A stretch of 64,000 nt of DNA. Source: Diplolepis rosae. Lineage: Eukaryota > Arthropoda > Insecta > Hymenoptera > Diplolepididae. The stretch lies in assembly GCA_030998225.1 (NCBI GenBank), contig JAPYXD010000522.1:7874001-7938000 (forward strand). Reading direction: 5' to 3'. Both the position numbers and the translations under genes were made by a program. Of this stretch, positions 31,411 to 43,159 are shown in pieces; position 1 is the first letter of the stretch; the number at the start of each line of letters is the position of its first letter. The notes beneath the pieces are model-generated. The model searched no databases. It had not been told where the DNA came from and worked only from the letters and a program-made list of their open reading frames with translations.

Positions 31411-32190
31411 TCAGGAACAAGTCGACGAATCATCCAGCAGCTCGCGGAATCGGCTCCAGTCCACGTTCTTAGTATTTAGGCGATTCGAGCTGGAACGAGT
31501 ATGAAAGAGGGAGACACTCAAGTCGCCCACCAGAAGAAAATGGTCCGAACCATGAGTATCACCGGTGACCCTGACAGAAGCAGTGCCAATCCTCGAGGCC
31601 GGATAGAAGACCAAGTCCAAGTTGCCGGCCGACCGCCCCGGAACAGGCAGAAGAGTCGGAAGAGAGTCGTTCAAAGAGACAAGGCTCCGTTCTAGGATGA
31701 CAGAACACAGCTCACGTCCCTGAAGGTTGGAAAAGCGAGAACACCACAGAGGGGTGAGAATTGAAGTCCCCACGCAAAATAAATGAGTCACTGCCCCCCA
31801 CAGAATCGATGAGTGCGGACCAGATGCCAGAGCCAACTTGAGCGTTGGGGGGGGGGGGGAGTAGACAGCCAAGATGTTAAGAGGACTAATGGAGGAAGAA
31901 ACCCTAATCCCCACCGCCTCGAACTAGCCCCTCAAAGGCCCGTTGGCCATCGGGGGCGTGATAACCAGCGAATCACGGGCAAGGATGAGGAATCCCTCTC
32001 CCCTCCACCCAACTCGGTCGCATCTATACGTCAGATAGTCGTAGAACTCAAATACGTCGCCCGGGGCAAGCCAAGTCTCCGAGATACAGAAAACATCCAG
32101 CTCCCATCAAAACGATGTATGGAGGGGCGAGGAATCCGGAAAAATCTCGTTAGCAGGGTCATGCAGGCCAGTCAACAGAAGATCATCGGT
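31411..32190 (-). pseudogene. non-LTR retrotransposon endonuclease domain
   Basis: The minus strand encodes an APE-type endonuclease/exonuclease/phosphatase domain as in Jockey- and I-like elements: DVFCISETWL near the N terminus (about 32070-32090), LNILAVYSPP, LNDSLPT and THGSDHFLL near the C terminus (about 31545), containing the catalytic Asp-His pair. Two in-frame stops interrupt the N-terminal third (about 32110 and 31923). It would nick target DNA for target-primed reverse transcription. The reverse transcriptase that normally follows is not recognisable. A 13-G run lies in it at 31847-31859. Confidence 0.75.
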
Positions 32191-32219
32191 CTCTTTCTCT
32201 CTTGTATGTTACTATAGTA

Positions 32220-33003
32220 ACCTGCATGCAGAATGCTTGCATTCAGAGGAGTAATTCCTCCTTAAGGGAGTATGGGGGCATGGAGCTAGTCAGTCGAGAG
32301 AGCGCTTTGACTTGCTATTGACTCGCGTGGTAGCAATCGTAAATTTGGCAGCGTCGCGCATACACTCCGCTTAACCGCCGTTCACCGTGACGTATTTATT
32401 TCGCCTTTTTTCTAACCTAAAAAATAGACTAATGATACATAACTCAAATAAATATGAGTAAAACCAGTAAAATGTGGTTTTAGAAGAATAAAAGAGTTAC
32501 TAAAAAGGTTTATGAGCAAGGATGATTTGCTCTTGAAAATAGGCAATTTTGAACAAGAATTAATGAATTTTTGACAAAATAGTTTTTTTTTTTCAATCAT
32601 TAGACGTGGAATACTTTAGCGAAGCCAATGTATTAAATGAAATATGTCAAAACATTTTTCTTTAAATAATATTTTAGTGTAAATAAAAAACCATGTTTTT
32701 TGTGGTTGTCCCAGTAGAGTCGCTGATAAATTTTCGATTTTGGAGAACTTCCAGCGACAAAGTTGTTTCTTACCGTTAGAGGAAGTTTTCAGAAATATTT
32801 GTTTATTGTTGCGGATTTGGCAGTGATGTATTTTGAAAGTCGCTCCGCCATCTTACGCATTTTTAACTGTGTTAGTAACTAAGTAACTAATTGAAGTAAT
32901 TAATAATTATTATTAAAAATTATAAATAATAATTATTAATAATTATGAATAATAATTATTAATAATTATGAATAATAATTAAAAATATTTCAAGTTTGTC
33001 GAA
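32220..33003. repeat. copy B surroundings
   Basis: 32220-32520 has no recognised feature. 32523-32900 matches the 4.6-4.9 kb block of copy A. 32900-33000 is AATAATTATT-rich and joins directly to the signal exon, whereas copies A and C have intervening sequence, so copy B carries a deletion. Confidence 0.5.
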
Positions 33004-33061
33004 ATGTCTGCTGTCAAAATTATTTTTTTTATCCTATTGAGTACTTCATTTAATAAAATTG
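33004..33061 (+). pseudogene. isolated signal-peptide exon, copy B
   Basis: ATG plus 18 further codons encode a hydrophobic leader beginning MSAVKIIFFILL, followed by a phase-1 GTAAGT donor at 33062. The sequence on both sides (about 32523-33220) matches the surroundings of copy A and copy C. No plausible second exon follows before the gypsy remnant at 33.8 kb, so it is probably an orphan exon. The leader itself is open, unlike copy A. Confidence 0.5.
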
Positions 33062-33778
33062 GTAAGTATTTGAATTTTTGTAAAACTGTATAAGTTATCT
33101 TAGAATTAGTTTTTGGGATCTCGTATTCATATTCCGAAAAGGTCTTACGGGTGCGACATGCTGGTTGAGAAAAATAATTCATTAACATTTCTCAAACAGC
33201 TGATTACAATTATTCTTATCGCAAGTATAAAATAGTGAAGTTTAATCTACTTTAGGAGAACATTATAGGTATTTCAGTAACAATAAAAAAACAGTATACA
33301 TGTGAAGTTCTTTTGAGAATTGCACGCAGAAATGTAAAATGTACAATGATACAGTTTTTACAAAATAAATATCGTATACATTGTGAGTTTCGTTTATACT
33401 ACGTATTACAAATTTTTTTTTTTTGACGATAAGAAAAGAGAAACAAACTTTTACTCCGCTTTTAACATCGAAAATAGCGATTTGTTTCAATAACAATCAG
33501 TTCTTAACTTGCGACTAACATTATTGTAGACGAAATTTAGCGATTCAGGCTGGCCCAACATAACGAATACTAATTTCTAACAATAGGCAGTCGCAAGATC
33601 GATGATTACCATTGATAAAAGGCTCGATGTAAGCAAAACAAGAGATACGTAGTTCGTTTTATAGACATTTGTTACAATTAAGACGACAGAAATACAGAAA
33701 ATGTTAAATGGGTGACAAGATAGTTATTCGCGAGATTGGAGACGAAAGGGGAAGATACCAAGCCATAGTCACAGACGT
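33062..33778. other. intron-like sequence, no gene
   Basis: The first 150 bases match the introns of copies A and C. No second exon or LTR border was recognised up to the gypsy remnant. Confidence 0.35.
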
Positions 33779-33837
33779 TTGACTTGTCTCGGTCCTTTTC
33801 CAACGTCGTTCAATCACCAAATAACATCCAGATCCAT

Positions 33838-36090
33838 TTACATGAACGATGCTCGTTTGCCAGAGTACGTTCGTAATACAGGCGAAACTGTTTCTTTAGA
33901 AGGAAGTTGCTCAATGTCTTCGCGCATGAAATATGCTGGCTTTATATTCTCGACGGAGACGTGGCGAGAAACGCCGTTAAAATCTATTTCGTATACCCTG
34001 TCGGAAGTTCGGTTTATGATCTTATGTGGGCCCGTGTATGGCCGCTCTAAAGCTTTTTTTGCGTGATCACGAAGGAAAACGCGAGTAGAATCTTTCAAGT
34101 CTTTGAAAATAAATGCATTACGTTTGTATTTTTGTGCAACAAGAACTGGTTTGATCCGTCGCATGTGGTCGCGAAATTCTTCGAGAAAGATATGTGGGTC
34201 AGGTGAGAAACCCTCGGGGAGGACGAAATCTCCTGGAATCCGAAGTGTTGCGCCGAACACAAACTCTGCTGGAAAAGCTCCGACACCCAGAACGTTAGAC
34301 CTTGAGGCCCAGCAAAATGGTTGATAGCGAGCGGGACCATTCTGGGTCGGAATGGTACATAATGGCTGCCTTAAACGAGCGGTGCTACCGTTCAATCATA
34401 AAGTTAGAAGAGTGATAATAAGCAGTGGTGCGAATGCGATTGCGATATCAGAGATTCAAATTGACTCCCTTGGTCGGTTGTTAGAGTCTCAGGCGAGCCA
34501 TAACGAGAGACCCATTGATCGAAAAAAGCTCTACAAACGGTTAATGCTTCGATGTTAGCAAGTGGAACCGCCTCAGGCCATCGTGAAAAACAGTCGATGA
34601 TAGTGAGACAATATTTAAAACCGTTGCTAATTGGAAGCGGTCCAACGTTGTCCATATGAACATGGCGAAAGCGTGCATCCGGAGCTGTAAAGTTTGATGC
34701 TAACACACGATTGTGCCGCAAAATTTTCCACTGTTGGCATTCATGACATGCTTTGCACCAGTCGGAGATCTCGCGACGCATCGATGGCCATACGTACCGC
34801 TTAAAGATAACGCGATCCGTAACTTTTGCGCTCGGATGTGCTGGATGATGGCATAGTTTAAACACTCGTTTCCTGAGTGACGATGGAATAATGGGACGAA
34901 GTGCTTCGCCAGTTAGGTCGCAGTAAATTGACGTATTTTCAGGACCCCATTGGATTTTGCGAATGTTCAAAGAGCATTTAGGGTTGGAGATGAGAGCTTT
35001 AATTTCATCATCATTCGTTTGGGCTTCTGCGAGTTCCACGAAACTGAATTCCGTGGGTACACGGATACTCTCTACACGGGAAAGTGAGTCAGCAACTATG
35101 TTTTCGTCGCCTGGTTGATATTTAATATTTGTGGAAAATGGCGATATAAAGGCGATCTGACGCTGTTGTCGCTGTGAGATTTTTTCGACGCGTTGAGAAT
35201 ATATATAATACAGCGGTTTATGATCGGTGACGATAGTGAAAGTCTGCCCATCGAGGAAATACCGAAAGTGTCGGGTAGCCTCGTAAATTGCGGTAAGTTC
35301 TCGATCATAGGTGCGGTACACGCGTTGTGCCGTTGAAAATTTTTGCGAGAAGAACGCCAGAGGTTTCCAAGAGTTGCTGATCCATTGCTCAAGGGATGCG
35401 CCCATACCGAAGTTAGAGGCATCGGTAACCAGGCGGGTCTCAGCATCATGAGCAGGATGAGATAAACGTGTTCGTTAGCCAGATCGAATTTTACCGTTTC
35501 AAACGCAGCATCGCTTTCGAGATCCCAAGGAATTGGACGTTTGTCGTTCTTACGAGAGTCGCGGATGAATTTCTGAAGCGGCGCTTGGACTTCGGCAGCG
35601 TGTTTTAAACTTTTTCGATAAAAATTCACCATTCCGAGAAATCAGCGGAGTTCGACGACGGTTTTTGGTTTTGAAAAATCGGTAATTGCCTGCACCTTGT
35701 CCAAAGTTGGAGAACAACCTTCATGGTTAATCTGATAACCCAAGAAATTGAGCTCAGATTTGCCGAATTGGCATTTGCTCAAGTTAATTCGCAAAAAAAA
35801 TCTTTTAAACGTTGAAAAACGATTTTGAGGTGACTTTCATGCTCTTCATAGGACGAAGAAGCGATGAGAATGTTATCGATATATGCGAAGACAAACCTGA
35901 GATCACCAAGAGCGCGATAGATATATCGATGGAAGGTTTGACCAGCATTTCTGAGGCCAAATGTCATAACCACGTATTCAAATAGCCCGAAAGGGGTTAT
36001 AACAGCTGTTTTTGGTATGTCGCTCTGAGTTATTGGTATTTGGTGGTAAGCCATGTGCAAATCCGAATTGGAAAAGATCTGTTTATCTAC
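33838..36090 (-). pseudogene. Ty3/gypsy pol remnant I
   Basis: Minus-strand order: RT fragment 36090-35779 (AYHQIP, then YIDN in place of YIDD), connection domain, RNase H (AFFSQKF, TYDRELTA, VTDHKPL, about 35350-35200), integrase with H-H-C-C zinc finger (CKACHECQQWK) and first catalytic Asp (MDNVGPLP), second Asp in TDQGSQFES, then a deletion in place of the Glu motif, and the C-terminal domain to 33838 (LRIPGDF, ERPYTGPHKI, SVENIKPAYF). At least three frameshifts and a 5' truncation within RT; gag and protease are absent. Closely related to remnant II at 39.3-43.2 kb. LTRs were not found. Confidence 0.9.
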
Positions 36091-36320
36091 TTCCCAAGTC
36101 AGTAAGGGTAAACTTTATAAATAACTGACATTGCACTTCAGTTAACAATCACTATTTATTTAGATAACGAAAAATTTAAGAGACGCGTAGCGTCTTGTCT
36201 GTGGAACGACTTGATAACCCGGCCCCCCCAATCTCCAATGTATTTCACTGTTACAAAGTTCTGGCTACGTACTTCAAATCGTGAATTTCGATGGCGCCAC
36301 CTCCGCCACTTACATTTTTC

Positions 36321-38111
36321 AGCCTTCCCGTCGCCGATATGTGTCAGTGCATTTGTGTTGATTTGTGTATGCAGACGTTTCGTGGTTTGCAGCGTAGTTT
36401 TGTGTGGATTGCTGTTTTTTATATTAATTTTGAATGAAGTGATTATTCCAGGAGTATGCGGAAGCTGCGTTTTACAATTTTTTTTGAAGTAAGTACAGTT
36501 TACTTGAATTGATGTACAATGGAAACCAAATGAAATAACTTGACCTCAAAATTTGCTTTTGCGGGTAGCAAATTTTTCCTGTTGCAATCAATTTTTTCAA
36601 TATATACAGTACAAGTCAGAATTGAGGGATCAGCTGTTTTTCGATAATTGCTTAAATTATCCTAATTTGCATTATGTAACTGAAAAAATCTGTTCTTTTA
36701 ATTAAATTCAAAGTTGGGAAAATTCCAATATTGCTTTTGCTGAGAAAAAGATTTTTATGAGATATATAAATCATATAATCATGAATTTTGTATTGAATTC
36801 CCTTAAAATATATATTCATATGATCTTTATTATGATTTTCCCTACAGATTATGTGTTTTCAAAATTTCCCTACTTTTTTGTTACAATTTCAACACTTTGC
36901 ATTATGCAATAAAAAATTATAGATTTATAATGACAATCTATTCCAATTCTGTAGAATCTTAGCTTTAAAATCAGCCCAAGAACTTAAAAAAGTGTTTATT
37001 TTTTCGAAAGTTATTTAAAATTTAAAAAAACATTGAAATTTGCACTTTTTTGCAATAACTTCTTTAAAATTTAACGAAACGACTTCATTCCAGACTAATT
37101 TTAAAGATAATTTTGATGGCTTTCGCATTATTAAGAGTACAGATGTCATCACTCACAGAATTGAAATTAAGATAATTTAAGCAATCATCGAAAAAAAATA
37201 AAAATAATTCTGTACTACGCATCACGTTGGAAATAAATTGCTTCACGTGACACGTAGTAATTTTATAATCCTATTGTAATTTGGTTTTTCGATGATTGCT
37301 TAAATTATCTTAATTTCAATTCTGTGAGTGATGACATTTGTATTCTTAATAATGCGAAAGCCATCAAAATTATCTTTAAAATTAGTCTGGAATGAAGTCG
37401 TTTCGTTAAATTTTAAAGAAGTTATTGCAAAAAAAGTGCAAATTTCAATGTTTTTTTAAATTTTAAATAACTTTCGAAAAAATAAACACTTTTTTAAGTT
37501 CTTGGGCTGATTTTAAAGCTAAGATTCTACAGAATTGGAATAGATTGTCATTATAAATCTATAATTTTTTATTGCATAATGCAAAGTGTTGAAATTGTAA
37601 CAAAAAAGTAGGGAAATTTCGAAAACATATAATCTGTAGGGAAAATCATAATAAAGATCATATGAATATATATTTTAAGGGAATTCAATACAAAATTCAT
37701 GATTATATGATTTATATATCTCATAAAAATCTGTTTCTCAGCAAAAGCAATATTGGAATTATCCCAACTTTGAATTTAATTAAAATTAATTAAAACAGCT
37801 GATCCCTCAATTCTGACCGGTACTGTATATATTGAAAAAATTGATTGCAACAGGAAAAATTTGCTACCCGCAAAAGCAAATTTTGAGGTTAAATTATTTC
37901 ATTTGGTTTCCATTGCACATTAATTCAAGTAAACTGTACTTACTTCAAAAAAAATTGTAAAACGCAGCTTCCGTATACTCCTGGAATAATCAGTTCATTC
38001 AAAATTAATATAAAAAACAGAAATCCACACAAAACTACGCTGCAAACCATGAAACGTCTGAATACACAAATCAACACAAATGCACTGACACATATCGGTG
38101 ACGGGAAGGCT
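36321..38111. repeat. 1.8-kb palindrome around a TA-flanked element
   Basis: AGCCTTCCCGTC at 36321 mirrors the end at 38111 and the arms match almost throughout, with a spacer of roughly 85 bp near 37200-37285. The inner element 36607-37825 has ends CAGTAC and GACCGGTACTG flanked by TA. The outer arms, 36321-36606 and 37826-38111, are each 286 bp and carry a GTAAGT donor-like site (about 36488). ORFs inside are not conserved. Confidence 0.85.
36607..37825. mobile_element. TA-flanked palindromic Tc1-type element, copy 1
   Basis: Ends with CAGTAC..GTCAGAATTG and CAATTCTGACCGGTACTG, TA on both sides (36605-36606, 37826-37827). The whole interior is self-complementary. A second, older copy is at 60702-61570. 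No transposase. Confidence 0.7.
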
Positions 38112-38123
38112 TAACAATGGAAG

Positions 38124-38389
38124 TGTAGGGTTTCAGTATCTAATTTGTATATTATATTCTGGTTAGCGGCCTACTTCGCTTGTATGCGGACGTGGCAATT
38201 AATGAACTCTATAAACAATTAACAACTTTATTTAAATTAAGTACATAGCTCGTACCTCCCTTCGTACTACTTTTCTTTTATCGCTAACTATCTTTCTCTC
38301 GCTCCGCCATTGACAATTCTTCATCTAGAAAGGAGACTCGGCAGTCTCTCGCTCGATATCAGGTTCGGTTAGGGTACCAAGACCCTACA
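38124..38389 (-). repeat. solo gypsy LTR
   Basis: Bounded by TGTAGGGTTT and AGACCCTACA, 266 bp, with an AACTTTATTTAAAT block shared with the LTR at 38395-38705. It has no internal region of its own and lies directly beside the palindrome. Confidence 0.6.
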
Positions 38390-38394
38390 TAAGT

Positions 38395-38705
38395 TGTAGG
38401 TAGTTTGGATAGATGGATAGTGACTCCAAAATATTGAGTGACCTACAGCACTCACACATCAGGCTATCATGGACGATAAAAAATCAATAGACTCCATATG
38501 TGACATATAAAAGTATAACTTTATTTAAATGAATACATTGCTCGTACTCAGTTTTCGGAGCAGGATGTTACGCCTATCACAGACCGTTACTGACTAACTG
38601 TGTTGTGTCGAAGCGCGGAGTCAATACCTAGACGGGCTTCTCGCTGCTTCAATTGCGCGAACCCCCGCTCCGCAGAGTGGTGGGGTGATAAAGCAGAACC
38701 CTACA
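38395..38705 (-). repeat. 3' LTR of gypsy remnant II
   Basis: It ends CAGAACCCTACA at 38705 on + (minus-strand start TGTAGGGTTCTG), and the adjoining CTCCCCTCC at 38710-38718 is a polypurine tract on the minus strand. That places a 3' LTR at the downstream end of the minus-strand element. The 5' LTR is not in the sequence. Confidence 0.65.
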
Positions 38706-39344
38706 ATACTCCCCTCCAAGTGTTAACGATATAAAACTTACAAATTATTCTTAAGACTAATCGGTCGTAGGTTCAAGCATTTACAATAAAACTCGGCAAA
38801 AGAAAAATAACGTTAATCAGACTAGACAAACGTAAGATTATTAAAGCGATTTCCAGGTTAACAAAATAGATTAAATTATATCTAATACAATGATATAGAA
38901 AAAGCTAGTCAATTTAAAATAAAATAAAAATTAATAATCAGTCTTTACAACTGTGATAATTTATAAATAGCATTACGTACTAATTGTTGTAAACAAAGTG
39001 TAGAAATCTTATAAAGAAATAATTAAATCTAATAAAAAAATTAATTTTCTCTTCAAAAACTAAGGTCGCGACCTAACCTAGAAAAAAAAAAATTAACAGA
39101 TAAATACGCTTTTCTTATGATGCGAAGTACAATAAACGAGTACAAATTAAATATCTAAACTAGTGAGAATAAACATTTAGTCTGGTAGGAGATCTCCTTT
39201 TTGCTCATAAAATTTCAATCGCATTTTACAAAAGTATTAAGCGACGCACGAAAAGAAAGAAAGTTTCAACAAAACAAAAAATTAAGTCGGAGTACAAAAT
39301 AAGTTTAGTCTAAACATTGAACGTGACTTTTTTCTTGCAGCTAT
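38706..39344. other. 3' untranslated part of gypsy remnant II
   Basis: AT-rich, non-coding, between the end of pol and the polypurine tract. No env-like frame was seen. Confidence 0.5.
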
Positions 39345-41859
39345 AAGTTTTTAACGGTGGGATGACATTCCCATCAACAGATGATTTCGAACCTTGTTGT
39401 GAGATATTGTCGATGTCTCCGCGAATAAAGTAAGCTGGCTTAATGTTCTCCACTGAAACTCGACGAGAAGAATCATTTACATCTATCTCAAATACTCAGT
39501 CTGAGATACGATTTAGAATCTTATGAGGTCCAGTGTACGGGCGCTCAAGAGACTTCCGAGAAGGAGTAGAAAGTAAGAAAACATGCGTACTAGATTATAA
39601 ATTTTTAAATACAAATGTTTTTATTTTATATTTTTGAGCTACCGGAATAGGTTTGACCTTTCGCATATGCTCTCGAAATTCTTCAAGAAACATCCGCGGA
39701 TCAGGTGAGAAGTCCTTAGGCAGGATGAAGTCCCCAGGAATCCTAAGAGTTGTGCCGTAGAGATACTCGGCAGGCGATGAACCAGTGTTCAAAACGTTCG
39801 ATCGTAAACCTAACATGACTGTTGATAATGAGCGAGACCAAGCGCGATCATTATGGCACATGATTGCAGCCTTAAGAGATCGATGCCAACACTCAATCAT
39901 TCCATTGGCAGCTGGATGATAGGGAGTTGTATGAACCCTATGGCAACCAATAAGTTGCATCAACGCCGCAAAAAGCTGAGATTCAAACTGACTGCCCTGA
40001 TCTGTAGTTAACTTCTCAGGAGCACCATAACGCGAGATCCAGGTGTCATAAAATGCACGACAGACTGTGATCGCCTCGATATTTTTAAGCGGAACCGCCT
40101 CCGGCCAGCGAGAGAAACGGTCTATCATTGTGAGACAATACCTGTAACCATCGCTGTCCGGAAGCGGGCCCACGATGTCAAGGTGTATGTGCTTAAATCT
40201 ACCATCAGGCACCACGAATTGAGCAGGAGCAAGATGGTTGTGACGCGAGATTTTAGACTGTTGGCCATCAAGACAAGCTTTACACCATACAGAAATATCG
40301 TGATGCATCGCTGGCCAAACGTAGTGCTTGCGAATCACGCGATCTGAAACCCTCGCACTAGGGTGAGCGGGGTCATGAAAAAGATGAAAAATGCGTTGAC
40401 GCAAAGCTGACGGAATATACGAGCGAAGAGTCTCTCCCGAGAGATCACAATAAATGGCAGAACGCCCGGGATCCCACAGGAGCTTTCTCAAGCTTAACGA
40501 GCATTTAGGATCCGCGATAATGCGCCTAAGTTCGTCATCATTTCCTTGCGCCTCAGCAATGTTAGAAAGACTGAACAAAGTAGGCAAAGAAACCGATTCA
40601 ATCCTAGATAAAGAATCCACAACAACATTGTCTGCACCAGGCTGAAATTCGATTTTTGTGGTAAATTGTGAGATGAACGACAATTGCCGCTGCTGTCTAG
40701 GAGAAGCCTTCTCCGAACGTTGAATAAAAGCGTAAACAAAAGGTTTGTGATCGGTAACGACTTTGAAGATTTGGCCTTCAAGAAAATGTTTGAAGTACCG
40801 AATAGCTTCATAAACAGCCGTTAGTTCGCGATCATATGCACTGTAATTTAGCTGTGATAATGAAAAATTTTTTGAAAAGAAGGCAAGCGGCTTCCACAAA
40901 TCGTCGATGAATTGTTCTAAATAGGCTCCCATGCCAAAGTCCGAAGCATCGGTGACTAGACGCATTTCAAGACCCACGGCGGGATTAGCAAGAAGAGTTG
41001 CGTTAGCCAGATTCTTTTTAATCTGATCAAACGCCTCTTCAGCCTCTTTGGTCTAAACGATTCTACGTTTATCATTTCTGCGAGATTCATGTAGATATTG
41101 GCGCAAAGGAGCCTGTGAATCGGCCGCATGAGGAAGACTACGACGATAAAAATTAACCAATCCGAGAAATCTACGAAGCTCCACAATAGTTTGAGGCTTC
41201 GGAAACTCAGTAATTGCACGAACCTTTTCGGGAGTTGGTTTAAGACCATCGCGGTCGATTAAATGACCAAGAAATTAGAGCTTCGATTGGCCAAACTGGC
41301 ATTTGTTGACGTTTATTCGTAGGGCATATTTTTCCAGACGTTTAAAAACGGCCCTATGATGATTCTCATGTTCTTCGGAATTCGAAGAGGCAATGAGAAT
41401 GTCATCGATATAACAAAAAACAAAATCGAAATCCCCTAAAGCGCGAAGAATATAACGCTGGAAAGATTGACCTGTATTGCGCAACACAAAAGTCATCATG
41501 TTACATTCAAAGAATCCGAAGAGAGTAATAACCGCTGTTTTTGGTACATCCTCGGGGGCTATAGGGATCTGATTATAAGCCATATGGAGATTGAGCTTGG
41601 AAAATATCACCTTCCCGCGAAGGTTAGCTGTAAAATCGTGCAAATGAGGTACAGGGTATTTGTCAGGTTCGGTAACAGCATTAAGGCGTCGGAAATCACC
41701 GCATATCCGCCATTCTCCGTTTTTCTTGCGAGTCATATGAATAGGAAAAGCCCAAGGGCTGTTGGATGGTCGACAAACACCGTCGTCCAGCATCTGCCGA
41801 AACATCTGTTTAGCAACCAGCAGTTTGTCAGGGGACAAACGTCGGGCTCTTTCGAACAC
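39345..41859 (-). pseudogene. Ty3/gypsy pol remnant II: RT, RNase H, integrase
   Basis: RT spans 41859-41275 with SPWAFPIHMTRKKNGEWR, GDFRRLN, FSKLNLHMAYNQIP (Asn where the motif-A Asp is expected) and YIDD at 150-153. After a frame break, RNase H starts in VTDASDFGMG (40977 downward), then integrase with HDPAHPSAR and CKAC zinc-finger residues, LDIVGPLP, TDQGSQFES and NGMIECWHRS (all three acidic residues present), and the C-terminal domain to 39345. Frame breaks near 41260, a stop at 39595 and others prevent a full polyprotein. Remnant I is its nearest relative here. Confidence 0.9.
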
Positions 41860-41992
41860 TGGAGGGCCCTTGGTGATGATATGATGTTGAACATCAGAAA
41901 CCTTTATTTTCGAGATCTGAGAAATGCCGGTAATCTGCGGAAATTCCGATAAAATCTCTGAATAAGCTGCTGAACGATCTACTGAGCTGACG

Positions 41993-42399
41993 CTAAAAAA
42001 CAGCTGCAGATTTTATGAATACAACGACACCAAGACCAGTGGTCGTGTCAACCAAGCGTGACTCATGAAGATAGGGCACAAGATGGTAATGAGCCAACAG
42101 ATCAGCCCCAATGATAGGGTTTGTAACTGCGGCTACACAGAAGTTCCATGAAAATTTTCGGCGCAAACTTAAATTCAGTGATAAGCGCTTAGTGCCATAA
42201 GTAAGCACACGAGAGTCATTGGCGGCGAAAAGGATTAAGTCGTTAGGTCGGTTTTTAATAGTCCTTTTATCAGCAGGTAACAAGAAAATATCGGACCCTG
42301 TGTCGATTAAAACCACTAATCCGGAGTCACGATCTCGAACATGGAGACGTTTAGAAGATTGAATGCCTAAACCGATAGTCTCCACACGAGCAGACTGAT
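41993..42399 (-). pseudogene. gypsy aspartic protease
   Basis: A 130-aa minus frame with VVLIDTGSDIFLLP (DTG at 28-30) and IIGADLLAHY, the two signatures of a retroelement protease. It precedes RT in the element order, with a frameshift from gag. Confidence 0.85.
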
Positions 42400-43155
42400 T
42401 TAGTTTTCCGAAACATTAGAAGCACCCCAAGAACACGGCTCGACGCATTTGACGGCTTTAGTGCCAAACCTCTTATGATAATCTCTGCTGCGAGAATGGT
42501 TACGTCTGTTCCGAAAGTTGGAAGCAGGACGTGACCTATCACGTACTTTTCTAGGAGGAGGGCCCCGAAATTCCTTCATAAGACGATTGAGTTGTTGAGA
42601 AAGTCGGTCGACTCTCTGAGAAAGATCAGACGAAACTGCAGGACCAGCAACGGCGGCAACTACGGGCTGAAATGCTTGAGCACCGGAAGAGATGGACGAT
42701 GATTGGAAATCCAATGGTCTCGATGCCTCAGCCACCTTGTCAGCCATATCAGCCAAAAACTGCAGATCGTCGCGATCAGACATTACAAGAACCGCTCTGA
42801 TGGACGAGGGCAATTGGTCGAGGAAAATGGCTTTGAGTACCTGGTCTGAACAGACTCCATCGTTCAGACTGCGTAACCGATTGAGAAGAAGCAATGGCTT
42901 TCCCTCAGCAAACAGCTCACCCCTAAGGAGTTGACGAAGACGTGTTTCGGAAGATTTAGAAAATGCAGAGATTAACCTATTCTTGATCTGAGTATATTGA
43001 TCAATTGGCCGTGGCACCGCTGTGATAATATCCCTAATGTGAGGGATAAGATCCGTATCCAAGTTGGCAATAATTGAATGTCCTTTTGTTGCCTCTGTGA
43101 CGATGCGTGTATCCGCAAAAGAAGCTTCAACCTGGAAATAATGAAGATCATCTTA
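42400..43155 (-). pseudogene. gypsy gag, 5' truncated
   Basis: The readable frame starts near 43155 with FQVEASFADTRI, without a start codon, and runs to 42400 (a 220-aa ORF opens at 43062). It has LIPHIRDII, YTQIKNRLISAF and LRQLLRGE, the capsid-like core of this gypsy group, then an Arg-rich tail with few Cys. The N terminus and 5' LTR are missing, so the copy is truncated on insertion or later. Confidence 0.85.
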
Positions 43156-43159
43156 AATA

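Noticed and set aside
31112..32217. Several plus-strand ORFs
   Set aside because: Shadows of the minus-strand endonuclease frame and of GC-rich sequence.
36211..36492. 93-aa ORF rich in Cys and Val at the palindrome border
   Set aside because: It crosses from unique sequence into the palindrome arm and has no relative; the donor-like GTAAGT was noted but no partner exon found.
41467..41952. 161-aa plus-strand ORF
   Set aside because: Opposite strand of the gypsy RT; the minus frame has the RT motifs.
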